DNA of 64,000 bases from Sipunculus nudus (Eukaryota; Annelida; Sipuncula; Golfingiida; Sipunculidae). Where the stretch lies: positions 109,908,142 to 109,972,141 of the forward strand of contig CM049306.1 in NCBI GenBank assembly GCA_026874595.1. Direction: 5' to 3'. Below, piece after piece: positions 23,200-35,168 of this stretch. Made by a program: the position numbers and the translations under genes. How positions within the stretch are numbered: the first letter of the stretch is position 1; each line of letters opens with the position of its first letter. Below the pieces are notes generated by a model. That model made no database searches and was not told where the DNA came from. It was given only the letters and a program-made list of their open reading frames with translations.

Positions 23200-24050
23200 G
23201 TGGTAAAGCAAGTGTTTTAAGGTATTGTGAGGGTGCTGAATCCTAAAAAAAGATTGTTTACAGGTGTGCCGATGCCATCTTCACCTTCAAAATTTGAAAA
23301 AAAAAAATGACTGCCATTTCAACACAATTTGTAATCAAACTTGGGTTTTATGCTACAAAGAAGGTTAGAAGTGGTGTCAATACCTATGGTAGTGATACTG
23401 ATGAATCCATGCATTGACGACTCCAAAACTTTTACCTAGCTTGGGTTTGATGCCGAGATGGCTGCCATATTGAATTTCAAGAAGGCAGCCATTTATTCAA
23501 AATTTCCTGCTTATTGCCATGAATTTTTATCTTTTTTAACATTTAATTTAATCACATTTAACATCTTTTAACATTTAATCACTGTAAATACTAAGTGACA
23601 GATATTTTGGAAACTTTATGCGTTACAGATTTGAATTCAGGTTGTAAGCAAATTCGCTAGATAGCGATTGGTGATCCAAAAAGGGCGTATTTTTCCAAAA
23701 TGGCCACCAATATCACCTGAATCATCATAACTTGGTCAATGAAGCTACCAGCACTACAATTCTGAGATCTTTACCCATGTTTTCAGGGTCAAGAAATCCA
23801 GTAAAATTACTTTACTACAGGTAAAAAGAGTACAGGATCTATTCCAAGATGACTTCCTAAATTCAAAATGACTGCCACTTAAAATGAATTCTGCCTCTAT
23901 TTGGGTTCTAGAAGCTGGTAGAAGTATGATTCTGATGTCTATACCCATGTTTTCGGGGTCAATGAATCCAGTAATACCTTGAGAAGATTCCTCATCACAT
24001 ATTTTCAGATGGTGGCCTAAAATGGCTACTGAGTAAGGTCAATCCTGTTA
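23200..24050. repeat. Diverged ~170-bp tandem repeats
   Basis: Related blocks recur near 23358, 23743 and 23912, sharing CCCATGTTTTC(A/G)GGGTCAA followed by ATCCAGTAA. They alternate with AAAATGGC/GCCATTTT-type segments. There is no coding frame and no recognised family. Confidence 0.45.
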
Positions 24051-24149
24051 TACAAATTTTTGCTGCGGTCTGTCCTTTATATGACCTTTCACTTTCCTTG
24101 AGTCAATGGAAGACCAGTAAATTTCTCACTAATAAGTGTCTCAGTCTTG

Positions 24150-24720
24150 TTCTACATTCCTGCTGGCTGTTGTATGCACATGCAAACCCATCTGTGCAGG
24201 TTAGCCTGGTCTTTCTGCAACTGCAATTGCCACATGCACAACCTTTGCTGTATCCTCATGTCATTATCTCCTGAGGTAGCATCACCTGCTTAGGATTTAA
24301 GTTCCCATTGCCATATGTCCACCCTATATCTGTTACTTGCGGATGTACTTGACGGTGGCCTCTTTCCAAATAAAAGCCTGGTAATGTTCATGCCTTATGT
24401 ACAACCTTACTGCAACCGATGTACGTGGCAGAGTTTCCTGTGGATAACCCTTAGAGAAAAGTATCACATGTGCCTTGTCACATCTGTCCACATCCTGGGG
24501 TACATTGTAGAGACAGCATATTAACTTCTCTGCATCGCTGATAATCTGTTAATTAATATCTCCTGTGACGAAATCTGCCAGTAATTGCCTATGGGTTTGG
24601 AATATCTTCCAGGTTGTCTTTTTCTGCCGTGGCCAGTAAGCTTTGACACAGTATCACATCCAGTAATTGCATGGAATGACTGTAAAGCTTCGACTTGGTA
24701 GGGTGGCATAGGGAAGCCTA
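24150..24720 (-). pseudogene. Fragment of a repeated metazoan protein family (TGCDT motif)
   Basis: Minus-strand reading gives EALQSFHAITGCDTVSKLTGHGRK. In a second frame comes LICCLYNVPQDVD and then YIRHEHYQAFIW, and in a third a Cys-rich end CACGNCSCRKTRLTCT. These blocks, in this order, are the C-terminal part of an uncharacterised family that is repeated in many bivalve and cnidarian genomes and probably carried by mobile elements. At least two frame changes and several stops make it a relic. The family assignment is from memory of the motif pattern; its function is unknown to me. Confidence 0.5.
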
Positions 24721-24759
24721 GCTATGGATAGGAATGTATTTCTGATCTCATCCTGAGCT

Positions 24760-25060
24760 GAAACATGACATCTTAGCAACATCAGTGTCAGCACTAACAC
24801 CACCACAGTTTCTGCATTTGTGTTGACCAATGACTGGCTTGCAGGGGTTATGTGTCCATCTCTGGATCAAATGATGGAGCGAGTATAGAATCCTGCCTAC
24901 ATGGACAAGGTTATGGGTGTACACGGGCAGACTTTATGATGTTTAGGATTCATGTAATGGAGAAGTAAGAGACGTCGATGTAATATCATCAGACATGTCA
25001 TGGCAATGTAGGATGCATTCTATAATCGGGTCGTCATGATTTCGCAATATATATTAATTT
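24760..25060. repeat. Dispersed repeat related to 27200-27410
   Basis: The stretch AGGTTATGGGTG, then TTATGATGTTTAGGATT and TGTAATGGAG, occurs here near 24905-24965 and again near 27261-27320, in the same orientation. It lies just upstream (minus sense) of the TGCDT pseudogene and may belong to the same element. Confidence 0.45.
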
Positions 25061-25142
25061 AGTGTATGGGCCAGGTCCTGGTATTCTATATTTCACGGAC
25101 CAGGTTGGTAATTAGAATGTGTTACAGGTGCTCTTTTGATTG

Positions 25143-25858
25143 TGTGACACGGGCGTAACTCCTGTTGTGACACCCTTGCCGAGCTGTTTGTTACATTCTA
25201 TGTTTAATCCGTACTGGTTGAACTCTCGTTGTCATGTTAGTCTTGGGTTTTCACGCCTGGCCGAGGTCACGTGATGACCCTGGTATGTAGGGATACACAC
25301 GGCGATGTTTTCTAGAGAATTCCTGAAACTGTGTAATAACACAGTAAACACTCGTTTCAGGAATTATAATGTAGGATTATACATAAATGTAGGATCCTTA
25401 AGACTGTTCGAGAAGTGGAAAATTCTTGGCTTGAGGTGTGAAGGTATATAAAGGGGCAGAGCAGATTCCAGTGGACGCAGAAGCGTGTGTCAGGACCTTA
25501 TCCGACGAATGCGGCAATTATAGATGTTCTAAGACTTTCTCCTGGATTTTATGCATTTGGACTTCAGTTTACTTTCTGGATTGTTACAAGAGCTTTACAA
25601 TAAACTGTCATTCTCCGAGAGTATATATTTAAAGAACTTATCGTTGTGGCGGTGTTGGTATCCAGGTACTGTGCACATTATTTTTCTGTGTGATTGTATT
25701 GATTTTTCGTTATACCGCTGTTTTACTGTAAAATTGTATTGGTTTGGTGTGTTGTGGTGTTAGGGTTGTTTTAAGAATAAATTATAGTTATTTGTAAACA
25801 AAAAGCCACTGACTTCTTTATTCGATCCCCTAGACATTTCACGCTGCCTGGTGTTACA
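25143..25858 (+). repeat. Probable solo LTR
   Basis: It begins TGTGACACGGG and ends GTGTTACA (7 of 8 inverted terminal match). Inside are a TATA box (TATATAAAGG near 25444) and AATAAA signals near 25599 and 25774, which is promoter and polyadenylation order as in a U3-R-U5. No internal retroelement sequence is attached. A clear target duplication is not seen (GATTG versus GAATC), so the left boundary is uncertain. Confidence 0.45.
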
Positions 25859-25950
25859 GAATCTGATTTTTTTTTTATCTCCGTTGCAGAATTTGTGTTC
25901 CTCACGCATACTTAATCTGTTTATATTAGGCTCTGTAACAAATGAAAGTG

Positions 25951-25984
25951 CTTATTTCCACTCCTCGGGGGGAGTGGAAATAAG
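25951..25984. repeat. Perfect 14-bp stem hairpin
   Basis: Arms CTTATTTCCACTCC and GGAGTGGAAATAAG pair fully around the loop TCGGGG. A weaker related motif (TTATTACCACTCCC) follows at once, and AGTGGAAATAATG occurs near 26800. It may be the end of a small DNA element. Confidence 0.75.
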
Positions 25985-27430
25985 GGATGCTTATTACCAC
26001 TCCCCCCTGGGGTTACCACTCACTATGTTAGACAGCTTATGAGATGCATATCTACCAGTATATAGTGACAATACTCAACAGTCTTGTATTTGATAGCAGC
26101 CTATATTGCTTTTATAGTTTTAGTTATCTTCTAATCAAGATCTAGTACTTTTTACCTATTCTCACACCAAAGTAACATCATGCTAAGTGTTCAAGACAAA
26201 ATCAGTGGTATGCTTAATTACTGAAACAACAACCTTCCTGGGTAGCAGGTGCTAGTCCAGTTTTACTGTCTGGACTTTACCTGGTATTATGAGCCAGAGC
26301 TGACTGCACTAGTCCAAGCTTATGGACACAATACCAAGGTTCACTGATGAGATGCCTACCGTGTACTGATAAGGACTCTACCAGAAAACAAGTGTTGTCT
26401 ATATCTTCCAAACCCTTCATGTGCTACAACTATAAGTTAGTTGTCATGTTCAACAAATAATTTTATTAAAGATTAACAAACCAGTTCAACAAAATTTATC
26501 TGCAGAAAAATATAAATTTACATGTAGACTTGATGGCAAATATGAATGCAAATTGTGTATTGTTAGTGTTACTCTGCAAATCATAAATGTTTTAAACTTC
26601 AAATATGTGTTTATTAAATTAAAATGAAATGCATTAAAATACTAAAACTTATAAAATTAATTGTTTAAGGAACCTAAATGTGTAACTATGTGTCTCAAAT
26701 GCTCCTGTAGAGGTACATTTAAAGAGGATTTTGTAAAACAAAAGCAATAATCCATTATATGGAAGGAATGAACATTCAATGAACATTACATTTCCAGGGA
26801 GTGGAAATAATGCCTGCCAACTGACCTCACCACCACAGCCCATATGCAATGCCCTTTTCACTTAATTATGATGAGATCCCAAAAACGTTCCTTCACAGAA
26901 GGCTTTCCATACCCATGGTTGGGCAATTGCATGAGCTCTTTACAACATAATAGAGACGTCACATAGGTTGATGATGTATAATGTCGCATTGAAGACGTCA
27001 TCAGCTGGAGTTGCTGTATCACTGTTCTCAACAAGTGTCGAGTATATGCTGTCATTGTGAACTGTTTTGCTATATTTTGGATTATTTATCTCATATGAAT
27101 GATGCGCCAGGTAAAAGATTAACATTCACCTGGTAGTCGGAGTAATGGCTCCTGCAATCTTTGGCCTAGAACTTTTTATACTGTCTCATTAGTATAAAAG
27201 GAGCCACTATAGAACGCGGGCTTCAGAGCGAATGTAGGAGCACTTGAGCACTGTCCTGAAGAGGTTATGGGTGAATACAAACGGATGTTATGATGTTTAG
27301 GATTTATGTAATGGAGGAGAGTGTAAGTGGCAGATAAAAATAAGTGGCAAAATTGAGATGCATGCAGCATTATCCTATGGTTGTAGGGATGAAGCAGGCG
27401 TTCTATAGTAGTACGGTACGGAAAACATGC
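25985..27430. other. Intergenic stretch without a supported gene
   Basis: Minus-strand frames at 26649-26861 and 26858-27125 show no recognisable domain. The second repeat of the 24760-25060 block is at 27200-27410. I see nothing else. Confidence 0.3.
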
Positions 27431-27499
27431 CCACTAGGGTACTGGTACAGTCTACACATGTTCTGTTTGGAAGAGGTCTCAAAAATTATGCAAATTTTG

Positions 27500-28570
27500 T
27501 GGTAATGGTGTAGTTTAGAGGGTTTTTATAAAAGGCCTATATTACCATATTTAATGCAAATTATAAACAAAAGTAATACTCCATAATATGGAGGAGATGT
27601 ATAGTTTTAGAAAAATAAGGGTTATATAATGAAAGGTAGTCTTGTTTTAGACAATTTTGGCTTAAAAGTAGACTTTATTTGCTCAAATTTTGATCTTCCA
27701 CCATGACGTTATGCATGACGTTCATGATGTTGCCAGGAAAACAAGCTATATTTGAGCAATTTATGTCATTATATATAAAATATATTGGTTATTAAACTAT
27801 ATATGCCTTATTCTTATATAAGTATACATTTCTTCTTATTATAGAACTACAACAATTTGGAAATAATGCATTAAAATTGGTAATATAGGCCTTTTATAAA
27901 ACGGAGTGCTTATATACACACGGTCCAAAAAGCTCAGTTACCTCAATTTGGAAGTCTCAGTTACCATGTTTTGCTATCTCGGGTACTGAGATTTGGAAGT
28001 CTCGGTTATGGTGTGTCAAGAAAGCATCTGCGGTCACTGTGTGTCAGCAGTGGTAAGTCAAGCGTACCGCAATTAAGCTGCTACACCGTGCCCCAAATTA
28101 TCACTGGTATCCTAGATCAAAAGGCCAAATAGCTTCAAAGGAAACAAGGCTATTGGGCGTTATGAAATCTGGTGTATTTACCATTGTGAAGTCATTTCTT
28201 TTGCCTTATAGTTATTATAACAGGGATAGTGCAGGGTGTTAGTTTTTTTAATGGTCTATTTTAGTCTTTAATATTCTGTAATATAAAGGAGATGAATACT
28301 TATTGAAAAATAAGCATTATATACAGAAAAGTGGTGTTGTCTGGGAGTCATTACATCTCTTAAGACGAATTTATTTACTCAAATTTTGATCTTTCACCGT
28401 AGCATTGTGCATGACGTCGATGACGTTGCCAAGAAAACGTTGCATTGTACGAGCTATATTTGAGCATATTTGGTCATTACATATCAAATATTTTAGTTAT
28501 TCTTATATAGGTATACATTTTTCCTTATTATAGAATAATAAAATTTTAAATAATAAAATAAGCCTTTAAA
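27500..28570 (+). repeat. Two direct copies of a ~350-bp AT-rich repeat
   Basis: Blocks near 27530-27880 and 28250-28570 share CTCAAATTTTGATCTT(C/T)CACC, GCATGACGT and GCTATATTTGAGCA in the same order. They are separated by ~730 bp that includes a local repeat of GGAAGTCTC. The rest, to 29867, is AT-rich with no supported gene. Confidence 0.55.
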
Positions 28571-29867
28571 AACTCTCTTAAATGCACATTTACCTAATCT
28601 AGGGCATGGCAGGGCAGGAAATTATGAAACACCTTACAGAGGTCGAGAAGGATGATACTGAAGAAGACTGTGGAGGAATATTTTGGAAAAGTTATTATTT
28701 GTTAATATACCAAGAAATCTACTTGTATATTTATGTATATTTTGTATATTATTAAATGCATATGCATGTTTTTGTCCGTATCTGAACATGTTGACAATGT
28801 GTATATTGTGTATATTTTATAGCAGGATTGACTGTTTGGACTTTCTTTGCAGCTTCTATTAGTATTTTATTTTTAATTATAATGATATGTAACAGACATG
28901 ATATAAACTTTAAATTCAGATACATCAGAAAATTATCCAGTTCCCTTTGGGCTTTTATGTCACATCAAATATACATGCAGTAAATCATTAGAGTGTACGG
29001 GTTTTGTTTTTTCTAACAGTGTTAAAGTAAATATTTTCACTTGTTCCAACAGCGGACCAAGTATTCTACAAAAATCTTACTGTCACGATTCATTTGAACA
29101 AATTGAACTGTTTTATCAAAATCAGGAAACTGCATGCGTAATAGAGTAAGATGTTTTATCAAACAGAATTGATAGGGGTTCATATAAGGCAAAACATTCA
29201 AAACTATTTTGCCTCATCTTCAACTTCACCCTTTTTAGATATGGAACTACCCCTTTCTTAAGTTATTAGGTTCCCATATATTTATATTTTTCTGGTATCA
29301 TCCTTAATTTGGTATCAAACTTAATTCAGTGATTCCAAACCATAACATATCAATGAATTGATACTTACCGCACATGTTAACCAACAAATGTTCTGTTTAG
29401 AGCAGCAATTGCAAAGAAAAACCCGTGAACGCTAAAATAATTTGCATTTCATCACATGACGGGGTTTTGGCATATCCCCATACCTCAAACGCATAAATAA
29501 TTTGTAAAATTCTTTAACTTGCCCAATATTGAACCAAAAGCTCATAATCAAGCATCCGCTAGGAAATCAGAACTTTTATCAGAGTTCAGGTGTTCGTGAA
29601 CGTTGGTAGAAACTGAGGCACTTATGAACGCTCACAGTTTGGTACCATATTGATATATTATTTTAAGTTTGTGTCATCTTGTGATCCTTTAAATGCATAC
29701 CACTTGTCTTCACTGGGTTTCCTTTAAAGCTGTCAGGAATTACACCACACTCGAGAGTAATAAGTGATAAGAGTAATAAGTAAATTTTTTAATAGAATAT
29801 CATCTATATAGTAACAAAGATATAATGTCGCTTCTGATTCTTATACCAAAATACTATATAAGGCTTT

Positions 29868-32800
29868 ATTGTATCCCCAGACAAAGTCGGGGGATACTAT
29901 GTTTTCATACCGGTCCCGCCGCCGCCGCCGCCGCATATGAATCTTGTTGGCGCGATAACCCAAAAAATATTTCACGGAACTTTACCAAACTTGGTATATG
30001 TATAGATATGGGTAAGAGGACGACGCCTATTTAAAATGAGGTCATGACCTTTACTTGGAGAGTGTCCTTGACCTTGAATAGGTCCAATTTTGGGGAAAAT
30101 CCCACAAATTCTTTAATATCTCAAGAAATCTTGCATGGATTTATCCCAAAATCAAGTTGATGGAAGATCATGGATAGGGTTGTCATGTTCCATAAACTGG
30201 TGGCGCCACCTATTATTCTTTACTTGTTTTCGTGCCGTTTAATACCCCCAAAATTGCCACCTTACAGCACTGTGAGCATTATAAGTCAAAAACTAATGGA
30301 CAGATTTCTTTTAAATTATGCATTTACATAGGTATGGGTTATGGGATGATGCTTATTTAAATTGGGGTCATGACCTTTCCTATGATAGTGGCCTTGACCT
30401 TGAATATTGCCATATATGGTGAAAATCACACACCTCTTATGATATCTCCAGTGTTGATAGCCATATGGATTTCAAACATGACTAATGTATGGCCCACCAC
30501 TAAAGTAAGAACCCTATAGGTTCTAGGGTCATGAGGTCAAAGGTCAAGGTCACTGGACTGGCATTTTAAAAGATACTGTGGATGCATTTTAAGCCAAACT
30601 TTCATCCCAGGTCTTCCATCTTGAATATATAGCTCACTTGCCAATAATGGATGATCCATATAAATTTTGGGGTCACAAGGTCAAAGGTCAAGGCCACAGG
30701 AGCTATCTGTCCAAAAATTAGTTTCTGAATGATAATTCCTGCTTTTATTGATGTAATGATTTCAAAATTGACTTATATATGTCCCATTGAAATAGCAAGA
30801 CCCAAATTGATTTTGGGGTCATGAGGTCAAAGGTCAAGGTCACAGGAAACCTCTTTAAAAAGATTGTGGATGCATTTTCTGCCAAACAATTCATCTCAGA
30901 TCTTTCATCTTGCACATATAGTTCACCTGCCAAGAGTGGAAGACCCCTATCAATTTTGAGGTCACAAGGTCAAAGGTGAAGGTCACAGGAGCCATATGTC
31001 CAAAAATTAGTTTATGGATGATAATTCCTGCTTTTATTGATGTATGGATTTCAAACTTGACTTATATATGTCCCATTGGAAAAGCAAGACCCAAATTGAT
31101 TTTGGGGTCATGAGGTCAAAGGTCAAGGTCACAGGACACATCTTTTTTAAAAAGATGTGGATGCATTTTCAGCCAAACATTTCATCTCAGATCTTTCATC
31201 TTGCACATATAGTTCATTGCCAAGAGAGGAAGAACCCTATCAATTTTGAGGTCACAAGGTCAAAGGTGAAGGTCACAGGAGCCATCTGTCCAAAAATTAG
31301 TTTATGGATGATAATTCCTTCTTTTATTGATGTTTGGATTTCAAACTTGACCTGTATTTGACCCATTTGAAAAGCAAGACCGGAATTGAATTTGGGGTCA
31401 TGAGGTCAGAGGTCAAGGTCACAGGAAACCTCTATAAAAAGATTGTTGATGCATTTTAAGCCAAACTTTCATCCCAGGTCTTCCATCTTGAATATATAGC
31501 TCACTTGCCAATAATGGATGATCCATATAAATTTTGGGGTCACAAGGTCAAAGGTCAAGGCCACAGGAGCTATCTGTCCAAAAATTAGTTTCTGGATGAT
31601 AATTCCTGCTTTTATTGATGTAATGATTTCAAAATTGACTTATATATGTCCCATTGAAATAGCAAGACCCAAATTGATTTTGGGGTCATGAGGTCAAAGG
31701 TCAAGGTCACAGGAAACCTCTTTAAAAAGATTGTGGATGCATTTTCAGCCAAACAATTCATCTCAGATCTTTCCTCTTGCACATATAGTTCACCTGCCAA
31801 GAGTGGAAGACCCCTATCAATTTTGAGGTCACAAGGTCAAAGATGAAGGTCACAGGAGCCATATGTCCAAAAATTAGTTTATGGATGATAATTCCTGCTT
31901 TTATTGATGTATGGATTTCAAACTTGACTTATATATGTCCCATTGGAAAAGCAAGACCCAAATTGATTTTGGGGTCATGAGGTCAAAGGTCAAGGTCACA
32001 TCTTTAAAAAGATGTGGATGCATTTTCAGCCAAACATTTCATCTCAGATCTTTCATCTTGCACATATAGTTCACCTGCCAAGAGAGGAAGAACCCTATCA
32101 ATTTTGAGGTCACAAGGTCAAAGGTGAAGGTCACAGGAGCCATCTGTCCAAAAATTAGTTTCTGGATGATAATTCCATCTTTTACTGATGTATGGATTTC
32201 AAACTTGGCTTTGTTATTGACCCATCAGAAAAGCAAGACCCAAATTGATTTTTGGGTCATGAGGTCAAAGGTCAAGGTCACAGGAAACCTCTTTTAAAAG
32301 ATTGTGGATGCATTTTCAGCCAAACAATTCATCTCAGATCTTTCCTCTTGCACATATAGTTCACCTGCCAAGAGTGGAAGACCCCTATCAATTTTGAGGT
32401 CACAAGGTCAAAGATGAAGGTCACAGGAGCCATATGTCCAAAAATTAGTTTCTGGATGATAATTCCTGCTTTTATTGATGTATGGATTTCAAACTTGACT
32501 TGTATATGTCCCATTGGAAAAGTAAGACCAAAATTGATTTTGGGGTCATGAGGTCAAAGGTCAAGGTCACAGGACACATCTTTAAAAAGATGTGGATGCA
32601 TTTTCAGCCAAACAATTCATCTCATATCTTTCATCTTGCACTTATAGTTCTCCTGCCAAGAGAGGAAGAACACTATCAATTTTGAGGTCACAAGGTCAAA
32701 GGTGAAGGTCACAGGAGCCATCTGTCCAAAAATAAGTTTCTGGATGATAATTCCTGCTTTATTGATGTATAGATTTCAAACTTGACTTGCATATGTCCCA

Positions 32801-33050
32801 TTGGAAAAGCAAGACCCAAATTGATTTTGGGGTTATGAGATCAAAGGTCAAGGTCACAGGACACATCTTTAAAAAGATCAAGGTCACAGGACCAACATCT
32901 TCAACAAGATTGTGGATCGTTAGATGGAATAAACAATAAAAATGCCAAGTGTCAGTATATGCTGCTAAAAATGGGGGTCTGTTCTTGTAGGAGGGGGGCC
33001 TACTATGTCTGGGGATACTCTGGCACCTGCGGTGCCAAGAAATGTCTAGT
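29868..33050 (-). mobile_element. Large tandem-core Helentron-like element (copy E)
   Basis: Its 3' end is on the left: hairpin 29871-29897 (GTATCCCCAGAC, loop AAA, GTCGGGGGATAC), then a CCG tract at 29915-29933. Its 5' end is on the right: ACTAG at 33046-33050 (minus sense), hairpin TGGCACC-TGC-GGTGCCA at 33021-33037, and TGTCTGGGGATAC at 33006-33018. That last sequence is an exact 13-bp inverted match to the left hairpin arm. The core has eight units of ~289 bp (starts 30711, 31000, 31290, 31578, 31867, 32148, 32438 and 32726), each with two AGGTCA clusters. A GGTGGCGCCACCT palindrome near 30200 ties it to copies A-D. It is non-coding. Confidence 0.82.
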
Positions 33051-34840
33051 TATTTTTTATGCTAAGCCATTAATACATTTATTAAATGGCTAGCTTTGGT
33101 GATGGATTATATCAGCTTGTACTCAGCATGGTATTTCAAACCAATTTGTGAAAATATTATTACTTGATCATACAGAAGCTGAATAACTAGGCTTACAATA
33201 TAAACTTTTTATGGCATTACAGATTTTAAGAATCAGTTAATACTCTAAACAGCCTATGTTTACCCAATCAAAAGCTTTTTCCATACCCACTCACCATGGT
33301 GACGTGTTTCTCTTTCTTGAGGCAAACAATTTCTTAATAATGAAGTAACAACAAAAATATGATTGGTACAGGAGCGTCCTTTCAGAAATCCATTATGGCT
33401 CACAGCAAAAAATGGTTCTGCACATTTGGTCTCTATAGTTCTTTCAGGACCATTTCAGGACTTTTCCCAAATCTACAGAGTGATTTATGCTTGTTCTCTC
33501 ACCAAACCATTTTTTTAAAACCATTATCCCAGAACGGTTTGGGTTGTTCCTCTGGTTTTGGACATGTCCTTTTTACATCATGAAAATCTGGAATAATGTG
33601 ACCATATTCCCAGTAATCCCGGTATATATTAGAGTACCGGTAATAAACCGCTAATAAAGTATCCAATGCTCCAGGTTAATCTCTACACTAATTATTCAGT
33701 ATCGAATGTGCTTATATATACAGGCCCCCCTAGTTTGTATATTTAGTCACCAGACACTATGATTAAATTACTATATCTTGTATTTATTTTAATAAAGCTA
33801 TTTGTACCTGTTATATTTGTTGATTATTCTCAAGTTAGAAAAAAAATTTATTGAATGGAAATCCACTATGTAATTTTCATCACCAAAATTATTCGTACTC
33901 CGTCCTATAAAAATAAGTTGAAACTAATTAATATACCTGATTCAAAATACTTAAATTTTATGTGTTAAACATTTTTCTGTTTTCATTGCTTTACATCGCC
34001 CCGCTTTTTTCACGACCTGGCCCCAGTGTAAGAGATCATAGGACTCACATGGTAACACCTGATTAGACCAAAGCCACCATTTCTTATGCACTGTAATTAA
34101 GTTCTGCTAGAGTAAAACAACTCATGTTATTGACACACAGTATCGGGTATCACCACAGGGGTGTTTGTGACATTCAGTGAACACCCTGCCATCTTGCAGG
34201 GGTGTGACAGATTAGACGCATGCGCAGTTAAACTGTGTGTCAATAAGCTGGACCTTATTGACACTCCCCGTGGACATGTTTGGCTATTATAAAGGAATGT
34301 AATGTAATATGTGAGTAAAAGATAAATGAAATTACCTGACTGATGGATTAATAGAGAAAAATATAGTGGTTTATTTTTTATTTATTTAGGAGGGGTTGAA
34401 AATTGTGATATATTTGAGCAAATATGAATGCAATGATAGCAGTAATAAGCAGTAGTAGAATGATGATAAGGCTATTTTTTGAAGGATCTAAAGTGTATGG
34501 TAGTCTGCAAGCTTTCAATTTGACAGATATGATGTTATGATTAACTATGCTGATGAAGTGATTTATGAATCTGTGACTGTATGACACAATATCTCTTTAG
34601 TCTTGACAAGGTACATTATTGTGATGCCCACTATGTCTACATATTACACAATATTGACATAATTTCTGGCATGTAAATATGTACCTATTGACGAATAGTT
34701 ATACAAAATATTAAAGTATGAATATATCTGATTCATCTTGTTCTTGCTTACTGAGGCTGACTTTGGGATAGGGTTCTGAGAAGGGAAAAGTGAGGGCAGC
34801 ACGAAGGTGGATGTAGAAATATTCTATTGTAATGTTTTTC
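33051..34840. other. Intergenic stretch with a small inverted-repeat structure
   Basis: No supported gene. A perfect 15-bp inverted repeat (TTATTGACACACAGT at 34127-34141, its complement at 34232-34246) encloses ~90 bp of less AT-rich sequence with ACGCATGCGCAG, which resembles an NRF1 site. It could be a miniature DNA transposon or a promoter; nothing downstream decides. Confidence 0.4.
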
Positions 34841-35168
34841 ATTTATATAAGAATATGAAAAGCTAAGAGGAAAGGGGCCCTCCTACTTGGTTATAGTAAA
34901 GTTCTAAATTTATGATTGCAAACTAATACTCTGACAAGACTGTCATGAAGAAAAACAGTAAAAATTTTGAGATACTGTGATGCATATGAAAATTTACAGA
35001 TGGACAGGCAAGTGGAAAGAATGGACTAATACTTTTATTTCACTTTCAAGGGAATAATGCATTTAAGTTTATATATAAGCTTATTTTTTTAGCATATCCA
35101 CTTTTTCCATTAAGAAGTTTTTATCTGAATCATTTTTTTATTTACAGGTTTTATTGATTTTTAAGAAA

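Noticed and set aside
28606-28755. Plus-strand frame starting MAGQEIMKHLTEVEKDD
   Set aside because: Only 49 codons with an aromatic, AT-driven end; no splice, domain or neighbour support.
29868-33050. CRISPR-like or satellite interpretation of the regular repeats
   Set aside because: Units are ~289 bp with no unique spacers, bounded by element ends in a eukaryotic genome; a tandem-core mobile element explains them.
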